Below are positions 31,853-43,970 of a DNA stretch of 64,000 bases, in pieces (position 1 is the first letter of the stretch; each line of letters starts with the position of its first letter). The DNA lies in the NCBI GenBank assembly GCA_033032175.1, contig CM065325.1, positions 958,930 through 1,022,929 of the forward strand, read 5' to 3'. The notes under the pieces are model-generated. The model had not been told where the DNA came from. It saw only the letters and a list, made by a program, of their open reading frames with translations, and made no database searches. Both the position numbers and the translations under genes were made by a program. This stretch comes from Saturnia japonica. Taxonomy: Eukaryota > Arthropoda > Insecta > Lepidoptera > Saturniidae.

Positions 31853-32550
31853 TGCAAATGCAGCACCGTATACTTTGATAGAAGTAAATCTTCTTAAGAC
31901 TGGAGAAGCGGATAGCGTAAAGGGTATATTTGATGTATAATGTAAATATAGCTCCTTGTTCTTCTCTCTACGTTCTCTCTTTTTCTTTCTTTCCTTCTCG
32001 TATAACGAAATGTGCCTAAATACGACGCTCCTATAAAATTTTACTCTCAATTCCCTTAAAAAAAATACCGACCACCGCCTACGAAGTTTCTCTTCAATAA
32101 AATTTATAATAGTTACTATAATCGTAATTATCCGCTTTTGCTAAAGAAAATTTTTTATAACTATTCTAAACATTATTAGATTCATCAATTAATGACGTAA
32201 GTTCCTTGATCAATGTTATAAGCCTAACCCAAATAACATTTTATCACCCCATATCACCTTTAGTGAAAGCAAAGGTATCAATTCTGCGGTTTATTAACCA
32301 TTTACTTGATTATACTGCGGTCTACTAACCTATAGCCGATCTGATTAAATTACTGGGTTTGGCTTTATGGTAATCACACCTTTGGAACTTAATTTGCTGA
32401 GGTGTTTATGAAGTCTTAAGTAGAGTTTAATCTAATTTTTGTACTTCATTTTTATAGCAATATGAGGTTATATAGAAGCAGTATCGAACCTTTAAGTCTA
32501 AAGAGACTTCGCCTCCTTTTGTGTGTTTTACCATTTGTACAATGGGCTGT
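31853..32550. other. AT-rich DNA, no gene recognised
   Basis: No gene recognised. The right end may belong to the decayed LINE that becomes recognisable from about 32560. Confidence 0.4.
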
Positions 32551-32559
32551 GTTCCGAGA

Positions 32560-32920
32560 AATTGTTCGGTATGATGCCAGCAACTACTTTCCACCACCAC
32601 TCCGCTCGCCATCGGAGAGAATTTCATCCTCACGACCTGGAGCATAAATGATCGCGAACAGTCTGATTTCAGAGAAGTTTATTTCCGCGAACGCTCTGGA
32701 TATGGAATGATCTCCTTGCTGGGGTTTCTCCATTGGACTACAATATGAGGTTCTTCAAGAGGGAAGTGAACATGTTGTTAAAGGGTTGGAAATGTGCATG
32801 TAATGTCTCCGATATTGCAAATCCATACGCTGTGGTGATCGCTTACTATCAGGTTAACCGAGCATTTATATGCCACCGTCGTGGTATAAACAAATTCATG
32901 GACTTTGGTATTCAACAATC
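32560..32920 (+). pseudogene. LINE polymerase C-terminus (family N), decayed
   Basis: In one frame, with internal stops, it reads PHDLEHK, SRTV, FQRSLFPRTLWIWNDLLAGV, DYNMRFFKREVNMLLKGW. This is the typical extreme C-terminus of non-LTR retrotransposon polymerases (FxRTxxxWNxLP...FKxxV...LKG). Catalytic regions are missing. A diverged relative lies at 52960-53265 on the other strand. Confidence 0.7.
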
Positions 32921-32929
32921 ATTTTAATT

Positions 32930-34770
32930 TTATAATTATATGTAGCCATTTTTGAGTTCATTATTTCTTTTTAGATATAATACGACATGTTAAAATATAA
33001 ATACACGGAACAAAATTTAAATTATATGCAAAATTAACAATTGCCTACTTAATTAATATTTATTAATCTTGGCCTAGACCAATGTGCTGTAAATGCTGCT
33101 TTAGAGGTAGAGCCACTTTATAGATTAGGTTCGGTATAAAAGAAATCTAATATTATTCTATCATGTAATGTACCGTGTTAATCTTATCAACAGACACCGC
33201 GCCGTCAATGCACCCGTGTCGCCTATCGTAACTGTTGGTGTCACTTCCCGCAAGTACAAACAATTTTAACTTTTTATTATCTCCTAAGCTATGTGTCCAA
33301 ATAACATGCTATAACGTGTAAACTTTAACTTTATAAAATTATCTTTATGATGAAGTAACTTTTGCTTGCAAGTATTAATATGCCATGCCTAAAAAATATG
33401 CTTATAAATCAATTTTTATCTTCAACAAAAAAAAACCTTAGTGTGGCGTACTATCGCTGATTTTTTTAAAATATACTAAGGACCAATAATTATTGTAAAA
33501 CTTTGTATTCACGTATCATGAACCATTACGCTAGCACTTCCAATTCCGACTTACTTAACAAAAATCAATATTTAAGGCTAGCTGAGAGGTTTAGCATAAT
33601 ATTAGATATTACTATTCCCCATGAATCTGGCTAACATATACAAAAATATTTTTTGAATTCGACTGGTACTTCCAGAGATTAATTAGCATGTCAAAACAAA
33701 GAAAAAAAACAAAAAACTTTTCTGCTTTATTATATTATAAAAAAGTGTACATATGTCAATAAATTGGAATAAAAAACATCTAGTTCTATAAAAAGTATCT
33801 ATAAATCGAAGGATTGTGCAGTCGAATAAAATACTGACTGTAATTCTTCCACTTTCTATGTCAAGTAATTTTTTATAAAGTATACTAATCTGATATATTT
33901 ATATGTAGTTTCAAATTAATAGTTATAGTGATTCAGTACCACCTAAGCTTATGATAAGAAGCAGCTCAGCAGTCATGGTTATCAAATCAAATGTTAAAAT
34001 CATCATCATTGTAAGGGACGACTTTAAATGAATTAATTTTATAAGTTTTGTATTATATAATTTTTATTCTTTCAGAGTTAGATTTAAAAGAGTTTAAAGC
34101 TAAAAGAAACAATTTATTGTAAAACTGCAGCGTGACATAAACCTTAAATAAACAATGCCAAGTTTATTTCAAATGTTCTGAGTGAATAACGCTTATGAAA
34201 GGTTACCAAATATTTAGAAAACTTTAAATTTTGTTGTATTTTACATATGTTTATTTATTTGAGATATTTCAATTTGTATTATAAAAATATTACTACGAAA
34301 TATTCGTAGCAACTGTATGTTGTAGTAGTTAGGTGATTTTTACACGTTTTTATTCAACTTTTCTTGTTAGTAAGGGTCAAATATTACAACTGAATTTTAA
34401 AGTAGACATCCCCAACCAATTGAGCTGAAATTTTGCAGACATGTTTAGTTTGGAAGACAATGCATGGTTAGCTATGTGACATCATTCTAAATACAATATG
34501 GTGGACTTGTTATTTTTTATTGACCAGCATGACGTATGAAATGAAAGGGTTTGCTGACATAGATGCGAAACAAATATTAATAAAAAAACTTTTTCAAAAC
34601 AAGACTTTATTCAATATTTCAATAATTTTAAAAGCTTGTAGCTCAAATAAGAAAAGGGAGAAAGGGAAACTGAATCTGAATAAATATCTTATTAAAAAAA
34701 CTAAATGAAAATGATTTAAATATTGAATAAAAGTTTCAAATTATTTATTATTTCAAATTACGAACATTTA
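32930..34770. other. AT-rich DNA, no gene recognised
   Basis: No coding region or shared repeat recognised. The 62-codon frame at 34520-34708 has no recognisable domain. Confidence 0.5.
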
Positions 34771-34774
34771 TCGA

Positions 34775-34966
34775 TCAAATCGGAGACGTTATGAAGAAAG
34801 GTAAGGTCAAGAGTACTCTAAACCGATGAGCATTCATGAAAAGATTAATGAATATCGAAGAAGCGAAAGAGGTATGCCAGGATCGTAGCAGGTGGAAAGA
34901 CGTGATCTCTGCCTACCCCGTTGGGAAATAGACGAGATTTATGTATGTATGTATGTATGTATAAAA
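34775..34966 (+). pseudogene. LINE 3' end with ATGT tail
   Basis: It reads MKKGKVKSTLNR, then after frame damage EEAKEVCQDRSRWKDVISAYPVG, followed a few codons later by a short ATGT microsatellite (34943-34962). This is the common C-terminus of a lepidopteran endonuclease/reverse-transcriptase LINE. Such LINEs often end in a simple-repeat tail instead of poly-A. It is 5'-truncated with frameshifts and inactive. Confidence 0.65.
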
Positions 34967-35091
34967 GTTTCCTGTCTCCAATTACGACGTTTATAAAATT
35001 GCCTACTATCTACTAATGAATAAATCACTTTCAAAAGGTAAAGAAATATCTGGAAAATTCTCTAATCTTACCTTAAACAAGTACAGTGTAT

Positions 35092-35579
35092 TCCATATTA
35101 ATAATTATAAATGCGAAAGTAACTTTGTCAGTCTATTATGTTTTTACGCCTAAATCGCTGAACCAATTTTGCTGAATTTTAGTACACAGATAGACTGAAC
35201 CTTGGGAAAGGACATAGGCTACTTTTTGTCACGAAAATAAAACTTTAAGGGAGAAAAATAGAGGATGAAAGTTTGTAAGAAGAATCGATCAACCAACTTT
35301 AATGAATTTTGGTAAAGAAATATATTGGACCTTGGAGAAGGAAATATGCTACCTATTATCGCGAAAATGAAGCTTTAGGAGATGAAATAGGGGATGAAAG
35401 TTTGAAAGGAGAATCCATCATGTCACAAATTAAGATAAAAAAAATTATATTTATGCTTTTGGTAAGAAATAATATGAGTTTAAAAAAATCATCTCAAGAT
35501 TTTCTTCTGGTATGTCGTGTTCCGAGACCAATTGGTGTATATCCAATAATACGCAAACAAAGTCAGTATTAACAGCTAG
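35092..35579 (+). repeat. Helitron-like repeat, family J
   Basis: It starts TCCATATTAATAATTATAAA followed by TGCGAAAGTAACTTTGTC and ends AACAGCTAG before T. This resembles the ends of the other Helitron-like families, although the 5' neighbour is T and not A. It contains an internal diverged duplication (near 35195 and 35330: ACCTTGG, AAAGGA/GAAGGA, GGCTAC/TGCTAC, then GGGGATGAAAGTTTG-type blocks), period about 130 bases. The 87-codon frame inside is fortuitous. Confidence 0.5.
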
Positions 35580-35589
35580 TGTATATATA

Positions 35590-35947
35590 TCATAACATTA
35601 ATAAGTGATGAAAAAACTTTATACCCCTTTTTAAGAGTATTGTGTGCATGGAAGACTGTGAGATTTGGCATGGTTAAAGTTTATATGGAGAAGGAGTGCA
35701 GATAGCTAAAATTTATCTCTAATATCTGTTTCTAATATATTAAATTAAATAAATTAATACTGTGAATACTAACCCGACCAAGTACCATTGAACTTAGACT
35801 CCCCAAAAATATTGATATTGCCACTCAATGAAAGGTGACAGCAAGTGAAATAATATTCATTGTTTAGGTTCTATGCCAATGTCAAACAGAAGGTAGTCTA
35901 TGATTAAAAAGTCGCTGATCGAATTTCGTTCATTGGACTACCGCTAG
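35590..35947 (+). mobile_element. Helitron-like repeat, family K, copy 1
   Basis: It aligns along its length to 61329-61693: ACCCCTTTTTAAG, GAGATTTGGCATGGTTAAAG, TTTATATGGAGA, GTGCCATTGAACTTAGAC-like, GTGACAGCAAGTGA and AATGTCAAACAGAA. Both copies end in CGCTAG followed by T and begin after A with TC, as Helitrons do. It starts 10 bases after family J ends, and family E starts within six bases of its end. Confidence 0.68.
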
Positions 35948-35952
35948 TTTGA

Positions 35953-36275
35953 AATTTTTGGCGGGATCTTGAAGTGACATGTTGTGGTTTTTATTTTTAA
36001 TTCATTTACTTAGGTTTTTGAACCTATATTATGTAATATTGTTTGCGTGATATAGTTTGGTTGTTGTGCATAAGTGAGGTGGATTATAAATATAAGCTGA
36101 AAGCATTCATTCCGAGATCCCACAAAAACTTCCTAGAAAGTTCTAACAAGATTGTGATCTTGTTAGGATACTGAATAATCATAACACATGACAATATAAT
36201 TCACTCGATAATGGCAGTAATGGTCTTCATTAAAGAGGACCGGTTGTCAAGTTAGGAAAAGAAGAAGACCGTTAG
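35953..36275 (+). repeat. Dispersed repeat family E, copy 3
   Basis: It matches 16053-16370 from the sharp left edge ATTTTTGGCGGGATCTTGAA through GTCTTCATTAAAGAGGACC and an AAGAAGAAGA-rich end. Confidence 0.7.
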
Positions 36276-37690
36276 TTCTTATAAAAGATAAAGCGGCTAA
36301 CGTCACGTGTCAATTCTCGGAATGCATTACATTTCTACAATAAATCTTGTCGGTTCAATACGTTATTCAAATAATTCTTTTGAAATTCCAATAAATAATT
36401 CTTGAAACTTCCATCCCCGGTTATAAACACATATAAAATCCAGTCACTCTTGATCGAAAACAATTCTAATTTGGACATTGAAACGGATACAAGAAGCAAC
36501 AACCGGAAGGAATCTATAAATGAAGGGAACTACGACTGCGACTAAAGATCACCTATAAAGGGTGTGATAAGTGAGTTTATTTATTTATTTTATGTGAAAA
36601 TAAATACATTAATCACTTCAAACAGCATTTTATTAACCTGCGAGTTAAGTATTCTAGCTAGCGAGCTATTCTTTGACATTATAAAGTTCCATTTTCAACA
36701 CAAAAAAATAAATTATTAAAAGTCTTTCCATTATAAAATATCTTTAGCGACCTATGCTCAAGAAGACATCAGCCGGATAGTCTGACTTTGAGTAACCGGT
36801 TCTATGTAATGCCGTCATAACCTCCGTACGTGACCTCTCACTAAATGTACCCGTATTTTACGCGAATACACTCAGCCACTACTGAGTTTCTATATTTTGA
36901 TGTATGTACTTATAGTCTTTGTATTGTTATGCTTTATGATGGTTTATGTTTACTTTAAGCTAGATGCTTTATAAGTCAATTATTTCCAAATAATCTACTT
37001 TTTTGTGAACTTAACCCTATTCTTAATATAAGAGAATATCGTAATATTGGTTTTTCTTTTTGCTCTTCTTATCTCACGCCAACTAAGGTCGGCACAACAT
37101 ATTTATTTCTTCTAAAACTCTGTATGAACTGTCATCTCAGTATCTTCATTAAAGGCTTTATAAAATCAAGCCTTGACATAAACCATAGGGCCTTGGGGTC
37201 AGCTTGTTAGAAAACTTATTGGCGCGATGAAAATGCCCATTCTCACAGCCTAAATAGTTTGGAGAATACGACAGAGGATTTTAATTTTAATAGAACCAAT
37301 TTGAACTTATCTTATTATTAGAACGATAGCGGTATGTGTTAATGATAATTAAAACTTGTCAACTAATTATTTTAAAATGTCTAAAGAATCAAAATTGATT
37401 AGAGGTAATGCATCTTGAATTGAAGATGTATTCGTAATATATTATATGAGTGGAGTGATGATAAGTGTGTGGGTGTGGAATGGGATGATTGAATAACATT
37501 TGAAATACCAATTCACACCCATTTGCCCGCATATTTTAAAATACAAACCAGGAGATAACAAAGGTAATATGGTAGTTCACAGCTGAATCACTTTCACCAA
37601 ATACATGGTAAAAATACAACACCAACTTTCATTTTCGCGACATCGTTTTTAAGAGACTTTGTGCAGTTATATTTAGATACCGACGAGATG
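36276..37690. other. AT-rich DNA, no gene recognised
   Basis: A TATAAAA at 36432 and a GTGAGT at 36571 could be read as a promoter and splice donor, but nothing else supports a gene. No coding frame recognised. Confidence 0.4.
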
Positions 37691-39715
37691 ACTACCATTG
37701 TCGTTGAACATACATGTGGACATTTATTTTACGCCGCGTCGGTCGCCGTAACTTTTGCATCAATCATACAATCATCATCTTTCATCACATAAGCCTCTCC
37801 CAAGGTTCGCTATTGGATCTGATCTCCAGCTTTCTTCATCCAGTCACTTCCAACCATCTTCGACAAGTCCTACTCTACGTTTGCCAAGACTTGGTCTCCA
37901 CTCAAGAACTCTTCTACTCCAGCAGTTAATTTGCGATTTAGATTTCTTAGTTTTTGACTTATATCGATACTTTGGTTCTCGAACGTAAAATATCATAATG
38001 ATTTTTATCCGCCGGAGAAACTCCTAACATAACTCTTTCCTTTCAGTCAATCATACCATATGCCATTTAAATACAGAGACGTGGTATAGGATTAATTTTT
38101 ACTTGAAGTCTATAAATTTGTACATAACCATTCAATAAACACTAAAAGAGAACAAAGTCCACTTCTTAGTTACTAGTAAATACAAATGTTTCCTATAACA
38201 AAGTTTTATATAAAAATCTCTGTTCACGACGTTCTCCAACATAAGGATACTATTTGTAAATCTATTTACGAATTATAAAGTTCTTGTTGTTTTTTCTCCT
38301 CAACAATTCACTAACTTTGTACGTGACAGGGCTAATGTAATAAATATGGACGTAAAGTTTGCTAAGTATTAAGAGTATATTTTACTTGATGATAGCAAAT
38401 GGAAATATGTTCAACTTTCTTTTTGGTCCAAAAAGTTTGTAGATAGGTAGGTGTTGTAGAAGAAAGTAATGGTCATGTAATAACCGAGAATGTTTGCGGA
38501 TTTTAAATGCACTTAAATGCGCCTTGTTAAGGACAAAACAAAATACACAGAGCTGATTGCCAATCTATACTAATAGGAGAGGGATCCTAAGAAGAAGATA
38601 TTATAAAAATGAACAGAAAGGAGTTTAAAGAAAATTTATTCGCTTTTTTGTTGTTGTAGCACAGCAAATTGACAGCACTGCACCTGGTAATAAGCACAGT
38701 AGAATTCGGAGAGATTGGTTATCCATCGATCTAACGGTTGCCGCTGTCACGCGAGCCTGTAATTCAAAGACAAACAAAAAGATGGTCTCTGTGATGGGGT
38801 TCTGATGGTTGCGATCCAGTTTGTAACAGATCCCTATAATTTCACTTCATTACTGGGCACACATGGGTTAATCCTGGAACGTGGCATACCTAGGCGTACC
38901 ACTAATGCACACTTCATAAGTTTCCTTATTAAAAGGAGCCAGTTTCAAAATAATTTATTTTTCTCTAAAACAGTGATTACTAACTACGGATTTAAAATCA
39001 ATTAAATTTTTTAGTTGCTTTCAACTACTAAATTTTCTAGGAGTTATATTACTTCGATTCCTAAAGCTTTGAAGAGAAGTACAGCAGATTTCTCGATTGG
39101 CTTATAAGCGAATGAATGCATAAATATAAGGGACTTAATACTTTAGTAAGTACATACATATATGGAAAGACAATAATGATGAGCTGATGATAATCATACT
39201 AATTTGATACATGGAATTATGGTTTTTATGTATGAAAGTGTTATCACTCGATTATACGGCTAACCAAATAGAACAGCATTGTGTCGCGGCTGTTTTTGAT
39301 CGCCCCCGAACAAGTGGTAACTTGGCAAGTGGGTTAGCATTCAACCGACGATATCTAAGTTTGTTAATACAAGTCAACTCGTCCCAGTTAATCTAGCAAC
39401 AAACGTAGTAACTTTGATACGAGGTGGGAACTCTGGGAAGTAACTTGGTGTTTTATGAGTGGTTGGATCTTGAGCGATGGCAGCTTATTCATGACAAGTC
39501 ATTCGTGTTTAACGTCCATTTATATACTTATTAACAATATTTTCATAGAAATTGGTGTATTGTTGAACAAGCCACTTTTATCTCAAATATCTGGCGTTTG
39601 ATTAGGAATTCCAAATTCAAATTTATTTCAAATTTAAGCCTGTATGTATTTGTGTTTCGAATTTAGTGATTTTTCTTTGACATCGTTCTTTCACAAAATG
39701 GAAAACGTAATATAT
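37691..39715. other. AT-rich DNA with unassigned short frames
   Basis: Frames at 37714-37929 and 37755-37988 overlap in different phases, and 38805-39005 and 39211-39396 are short. None shows a domain. Near 38815 GGTTGCGATCCAGTTTG and ACAGATCCCTA resemble part of the 126-bp tandem unit at 63.4 kb. No family is claimed. Confidence 0.4.
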
Positions 39716-39719
39716 TGCG

Positions 39720-40110
39720 GTTTTTAAGAATATGAATTTCACCGTGGCACCAGCTCTGCAGAAACAGCTCGAAGGATTAATGATACGTATGTCAAAGCTA
39801 CTGTTAAAGTAAGCACGGTAAGTTTTTAGTTCCAAAATTTTCGTTCTGGAAATTTTGACCTATAAAACATACTCCATGGACGGCCGGAGACCCTTGTTGA
39901 TAATGTAGAATTAAAGGTGATCTTGGAAGCGAATCCATCGCAGACCACGTCAGAGCTAGCGGCAAGCTTCGGTGTGCATGTTAAAATAATTTTAATTCAC
40001 TTGAAATAAATTGGAAAAGTGAAAAAGCTCGAGCAATGGGTACCGCATGAATTGACTGAAGCATACCATCAAACACGCATTGAGTGCTGTGTTAAATTAT
40101 TTAATTTTTA
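39720..40110 (+). pseudogene. Mariner transposase N-terminal relic
   Basis: In a single + frame with internal stops it reads HRGTSSAETARRINDTY, FQNFRSGNFDL, GRPETLVDNVELKVILEANP, SQTTSELAASFGV and GKVKKLEQWVPHELTE. These are the paired helix-turn-helix DNA-binding region and the WVPHEL linker of Tc1/mariner transposases. The catalytic DD34D domain does not follow: homology ends near 40110. It is inactive, and inverted terminal repeats were not found by eye. Confidence 0.82.
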
Positions 40111-40570
40111 TTGACATGTTATGTTGTAAACATTTTCAAACACAGAACCACGCATTGTTCAATCTTTTCCATTTTCACCAACATGTTACAAGAGACAAAA
40201 ATCAAATGAGTCCTAGTTTTGACAAACAAAAGTACATTTAAATCCAATAAACTGCCAAAGAGTTTGTAACGAATTTTTACATAATGAACGCCCGCCTCAT
40301 ATATATTTAAGTAGCAACTGTTTGCGTGCGTTAATCTTGACTAATATTATAATCCCCACTTCTCCACGGCAAGAAATCACATCATTGAACACGTAGTGCA
40401 TATGAAAATCGTAGTTTTTTAAAACTTTTTATTGAATGAAGATATCGCGACATTTTTTTATAGCAAGGTCCAGTTACCTGTATGTAATTTTTTTTTGTCA
40501 TATGCTATGTGGTAGTTTTTGCGTCATTGCGCGCAACGGTAAAACCTCCATCATTTTAGTTATATAGATA
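40111..40570. other. AT-rich DNA, no gene recognised
   Basis: No feature supported between the mariner relic and the Helitron-like pair. Confidence 0.45.
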
Positions 40571-40572
40571 GA

Positions 40573-41080
40573 CTAGCTATGTCCGCGGCTGCGCTCGCGT
40601 GAACTACGGAATATCGTCGATAGCTACCTCTCTCCTGGTTATTTTAAAAATAAAATTGCTTATTGTGGGTGATCTTTAGAAAATTAACATGTACTCTTGA
40701 CTTTTTTGTAGGACATCTTAATATTTACAATTAGGTAGTTCATTAATTTGAAATATCTCTTATGGTTTACTTAGCGTAAGCCATATAAGCGTTCGAAGTG
40801 ATTCGCCATAACCAATTTTTATTTTTATTATTTGCGCGTAATCCCAATTATTTTTCTAAAATAAAAGTAGCCAAAGGTACTCCTTATAACATCAGCCATC
40901 TGCCAGTGAAAGTCCAGTTAGAAATAGGTCAAACTGTTTCGAAGATTACGCGCAACAAATACAAAAAAAATTAAAATTGCGTTTTTGTTATATGTATCGT
41001 ATATACTTTCATATGCATTTAGTAGAAATTTGTTATTTTGATATTACAAACAGACATTTTAATTTTATTAATTGTATAAA
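40573..41080 (-). mobile_element. Helitron-like repeat, family C, copy 2
   Basis: The minus-strand end is CGCGAGCGCAGCCGCGGACATAGCTAG before T, given here in parts: GCAGCCGCGGACATAGCTAG is the last 20 bases. The 5' end (near 41080) is slightly decayed. The internal blocks ACATCAGCCATCTGCCAGTG and CTTATGGTTTACTTAGCGTA match copies at 8553 and 41093. Confidence 0.62.
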
Positions 41081-41092
41081 TTATAATTAGTA

Positions 41093-41568
41093 CTAGCTGT
41101 GCCCGTGGCTTCACTCACGTGGACTACAGAATGCCTGCGCGAATCTTGCTACCCCGCTCCCGGATATTTTAAAGACAAAAATGCTCATTGAGGGTGTTCC
41201 TTAGAAGATAGGTCTAAAGAAGAAGATAGCTCTCCCAGACTTTTTGTAGGTCTTTTTAATGCCTACAATTATGTAGTACATTAATCTGCTATATCTCTTA
41301 TGGTTTACTCAGCATAAGCCATTTAAGCGCCCGAATTGATTCACCATGACCAGTTTTTTATTTGTGCGGAACCCTAATTCTTTTGCTAAAATAAGAGTAG
41401 CCTAAGTTACTTCCTATATCATCAGCTATCTATCAGTGAAAGTCCCGTCAAAATCGGTCCAACCGTTTCGGAGATTTCGGTTTCGGAGTTTACGTATATA
41501 CTTTCATATGCATTTAGTAAAAATTTGTTATTTTGACATTACAAATAGACACTTCAATTTTATTAACG
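41093..41568 (-). mobile_element. Helitron-like repeat, family C, copy 3
   Basis: It lies in direct tandem with the copy at 40573, with 12 bases between. The minus strand ends GCCACGGGCACAGCTAG before T. The internal blocks are GGTTTACTCAGCATAAGCCA, TCAAAATCGGTCCAACCG and TTCGGAGATTTCGG, with a short local duplication at the last. The 5' end is damaged. Confidence 0.62.
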
Positions 41569-41814
41569 ATCATTATTATTTACCCGAGAATTAGCCATAA
41601 ATTTCATTAAAATAATAAATTATTGTCTAACCCAGATTAAGTTTAACTGCGACGTAAGAAACAAATCTCCATTAACGGAGGGTTTAATCAAACTATGTCT
41701 AAACCTGAAGTCTATTCGTTAGCAGTGACCTGTAACTTCTGTTTCTATAGAGGTTGGTAATGTCAAATATGACTGCCTCGAGCTACACCATTATTGGAGT
41801 CAAAATGAACAAAG

Positions 41815-41822
41815 ATTAAAAC
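41815..41822. repeat. hAT target site duplication, left
   Basis: ATTAAAAC is repeated at 43510-43517. Eight bases is the hallmark duplication of hAT transposons. Confidence 0.85.
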
Positions 41823-43509
41823 CAGAGATGAAACGAATATCCTGTAATTATCCGGTATCCGGCCGGATAGCGCATACACGCCGGATAGTAAGTCTGTCTC
41901 CAGATAGTACAATTCAAAAAATTCTCAATTTTACACAAGGCACAATAGGTTATGGATACCGTTTATTTTTATAATCGCTCGTCAAAAATGTGTAATTTAT
42001 TAATTAGTTTTTTTCTAGTATAGGCGACGCATTAGGAACTGAGGCTTCGGGTCATAAATCATATTTATCGGTCTATCTCGCTCGCACTTACAGGTCTTTT
42101 GGAGAGGTGTAGTGATGTGCGTAAGAATTGTAGAGGTGCATATCGATAACGGGATAGGTACGAGCGATATGATAAATTATGTCAATTATTAATAGGAGTA
42201 ATTTTTCGCTATCTGAAAATAAAAGTTTTTAATTTGTAAGATAAAATGTTTGTTTCGACGTAATCATAGAGAAACTGTATAGATCGTAATGTGGCCCTGA
42301 AAAGGGCCGTTTTTATCTTTTCTAGGGGTATATCTTAGTTCTTCTATAGTTATAGAAAAAAAAAGTATATTTATAGAAAAACAACAACCCTTACTCGTAA
42401 CGACCAATCAGGTGTCAGAGAGCTAATGAAGGTCACGATGACGCATCGACCCCGCGTGCGCAGGTAGCTAAGTATCGATAACGGGTTGCATTGCGTGCAC
42501 ATTCCTACTGTCAGTGACATTTATTACCCGACGACCCAGTTTAAAATGCGTCGACTATAGTAATTATAAAAAATAGTATCTAGTGGTCGTTATTAATTAG
42601 TAGTTTGTTTCCGATCTCGTTCACCGCGCCAGTATTTAAATCAAACTGATCGCGTCATGTAACGTGACTTCGTGATCCGAAACTCTAAACTATTTCGAGA
42701 TCCTAGAACTAAGATTTATTTATATAGTACATTAGTGAGAATTATATTAGAATACTGCAATGTAGTATGGCATCCACACTATGCAACACATACTATGCGT
42801 TTGGAGCGAATTCAAAAACGATTTACTAAACACTTAGCTTATTCTTTGTGTATGGCATAAAAGATGCTAGCTATCGTAAGTTAGTAGACCAATTTCAAAT
42901 TGAATCTTTAGAAACACGTAGAAATATATTTGATTTAATGTTATTATTCAAGATCTTTAATATCCATATAGACAGTCCTAAACTACTGAGTATGTTTGGT
43001 TTCTCGTTATTATAATAACCTAATGAAGAATTTTAATAAAACTGTTTTTGGTTTAAATTCTCCTGTATCTAGAATTAGCAAGTTGTACGATAAATTTGAT
43101 AACGTCGAATTATTTGGAAATAATTTAATTAAATTTAAACGTTTAACTAGGTTACTTATATTTTAGTTTAAAATAATTACATTTATAAGATATATTTTAT
43201 TTTTCATTTAAAGCCTAATTTATGTATTATTTTAATGTCTTTTAATTTATATTTATTGTTTTAGTTGTTACTTCGTTTTATATATAACAAGCTGTGTTTA
43301 CTGATAAATTATATTATACATTGTAATCATAATTTATGTAACAATCTTTATAATATTTAACATGTGGCAATGTAACAATTATTGTAAACCTATTAATAAA
43401 AATAACATGATAAATGGCCAAATATTCGGTAGCCGGATATCCGGCGTTCCGGCTATGTTGCTCGCCGAATATCCAGTATCCGACCAAACCACTATCTGTT
43501 TCATCTTTA
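41823..43509. mobile_element. hAT-type DNA transposon, non-autonomous, carrying a LINE
   Basis: It is bounded by an exact 8-bp duplication (ATTAAAAC) and short inverted ends: CAGAGATGAAAC at the left, and GTTTCATCTTTA at the right, which reads TAAAGATGAAAC on the other strand (10 of 12 matching). Both ends carry clusters of TCCGGATA-like motifs (CCGGTATCCGGCCGGATAGC left, GTAGCCGGATATCCGGCG right), typical of subterminal binding sites in hAT elements. No hAT transposase is recognised. About 740 bases of the interior (42659-43400) are a LINE fragment, so the original element was about 0.9 kb. Confidence 0.83.
42659..43400 (+). pseudogene. LINE polymerase C-terminal fragment within hAT
   Basis: It reads RDFVIRNSKLFRDPRTKIYL, YSTLVRIILEYCNVVWHPHY, HTMRLERIQKRFTKHLAYS, then in another phase YRKLVDQFQIESLETRRNIF, DLMLLFKIFN and FGLNSPVSRISKLYDKF. 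This is the region after the RT palm in Jockey/CR1-like LINEs. It has a frameshift and stops, and no catalytic box. The likely end is near AATAAAAATAACATG (43400). It is related in layout to the longer copy at 45709-46770. Confidence 0.75.
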
Positions 43510-43517
43510 ATTAAAAC
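43510..43517. repeat. hAT target site duplication, right
   Basis: Exact repeat of ATTAAAAC at 41815-41822. Confidence 0.85.
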
Positions 43518-43740
43518 GGTTGATCGTTCAAAAAATTCTCTAAATTCTCAGCGTGATTATTGAAACCGTACTAATGATCTAGTGTTCGTACTATTAACTA
43601 GATACTATTGACTTTTTATTGAAATACACTTATATCATCGTACCTACAGATATTCCGTAACTATAGCCAGAGTCAAATTACTGTGTTTAACTTAGCTTAG
43701 CTAAGTTTGTGTATGTGTGTGTGTGTTGTTTAGCTTTTTA

Positions 43741-43970
43741 ACCTACTTCAAAAAAGGAGGAGTTTCTCAATTCGAATGTATATTTTTTATGGATTGTCAG
43801 CCATAATTTCGTCGATTTAGATTATTCTTTTTTTCTTTAGTAAGGGGATGCCTCTAGGGTGTTCCCATTTTAATTTTATTGGCATTGGACCTTCAACTTC
43901 GAAGGGAACTCCAGGAAACTCTTTAAAATTATTGAAGTTTGTTTTGATTTTTGTTAAAAATTGTCTTGTG
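43741..43970 (+). repeat. Dispersed repeat family H, copy 3
   Basis: CTACTTCAAAAAAGGAGGAG, CTCAATTCGAATGTATA, TCAGCCATAA, AAGGGGATGCCTC and GGCATTGGACCTTCAACTTC follow the family H order. Confidence 0.7.

Noticed and set aside
36432..36576. Possible host promoter and first exon (TATAAAA, leader, GTGAGT donor)
   Set aside because: Such short motifs are expected by chance in this composition. No initiator at the right distance and no coding continuation was seen.
42261..42340. Possible CRISPR-like or other short-spaced repeat around the TCCGGATA clusters of the 41.8-43.5 kb element
   Set aside because: The motifs are irregular subterminal repeats at both ends of a hAT-type element, with no spacer periodicity, and the genome is animal.
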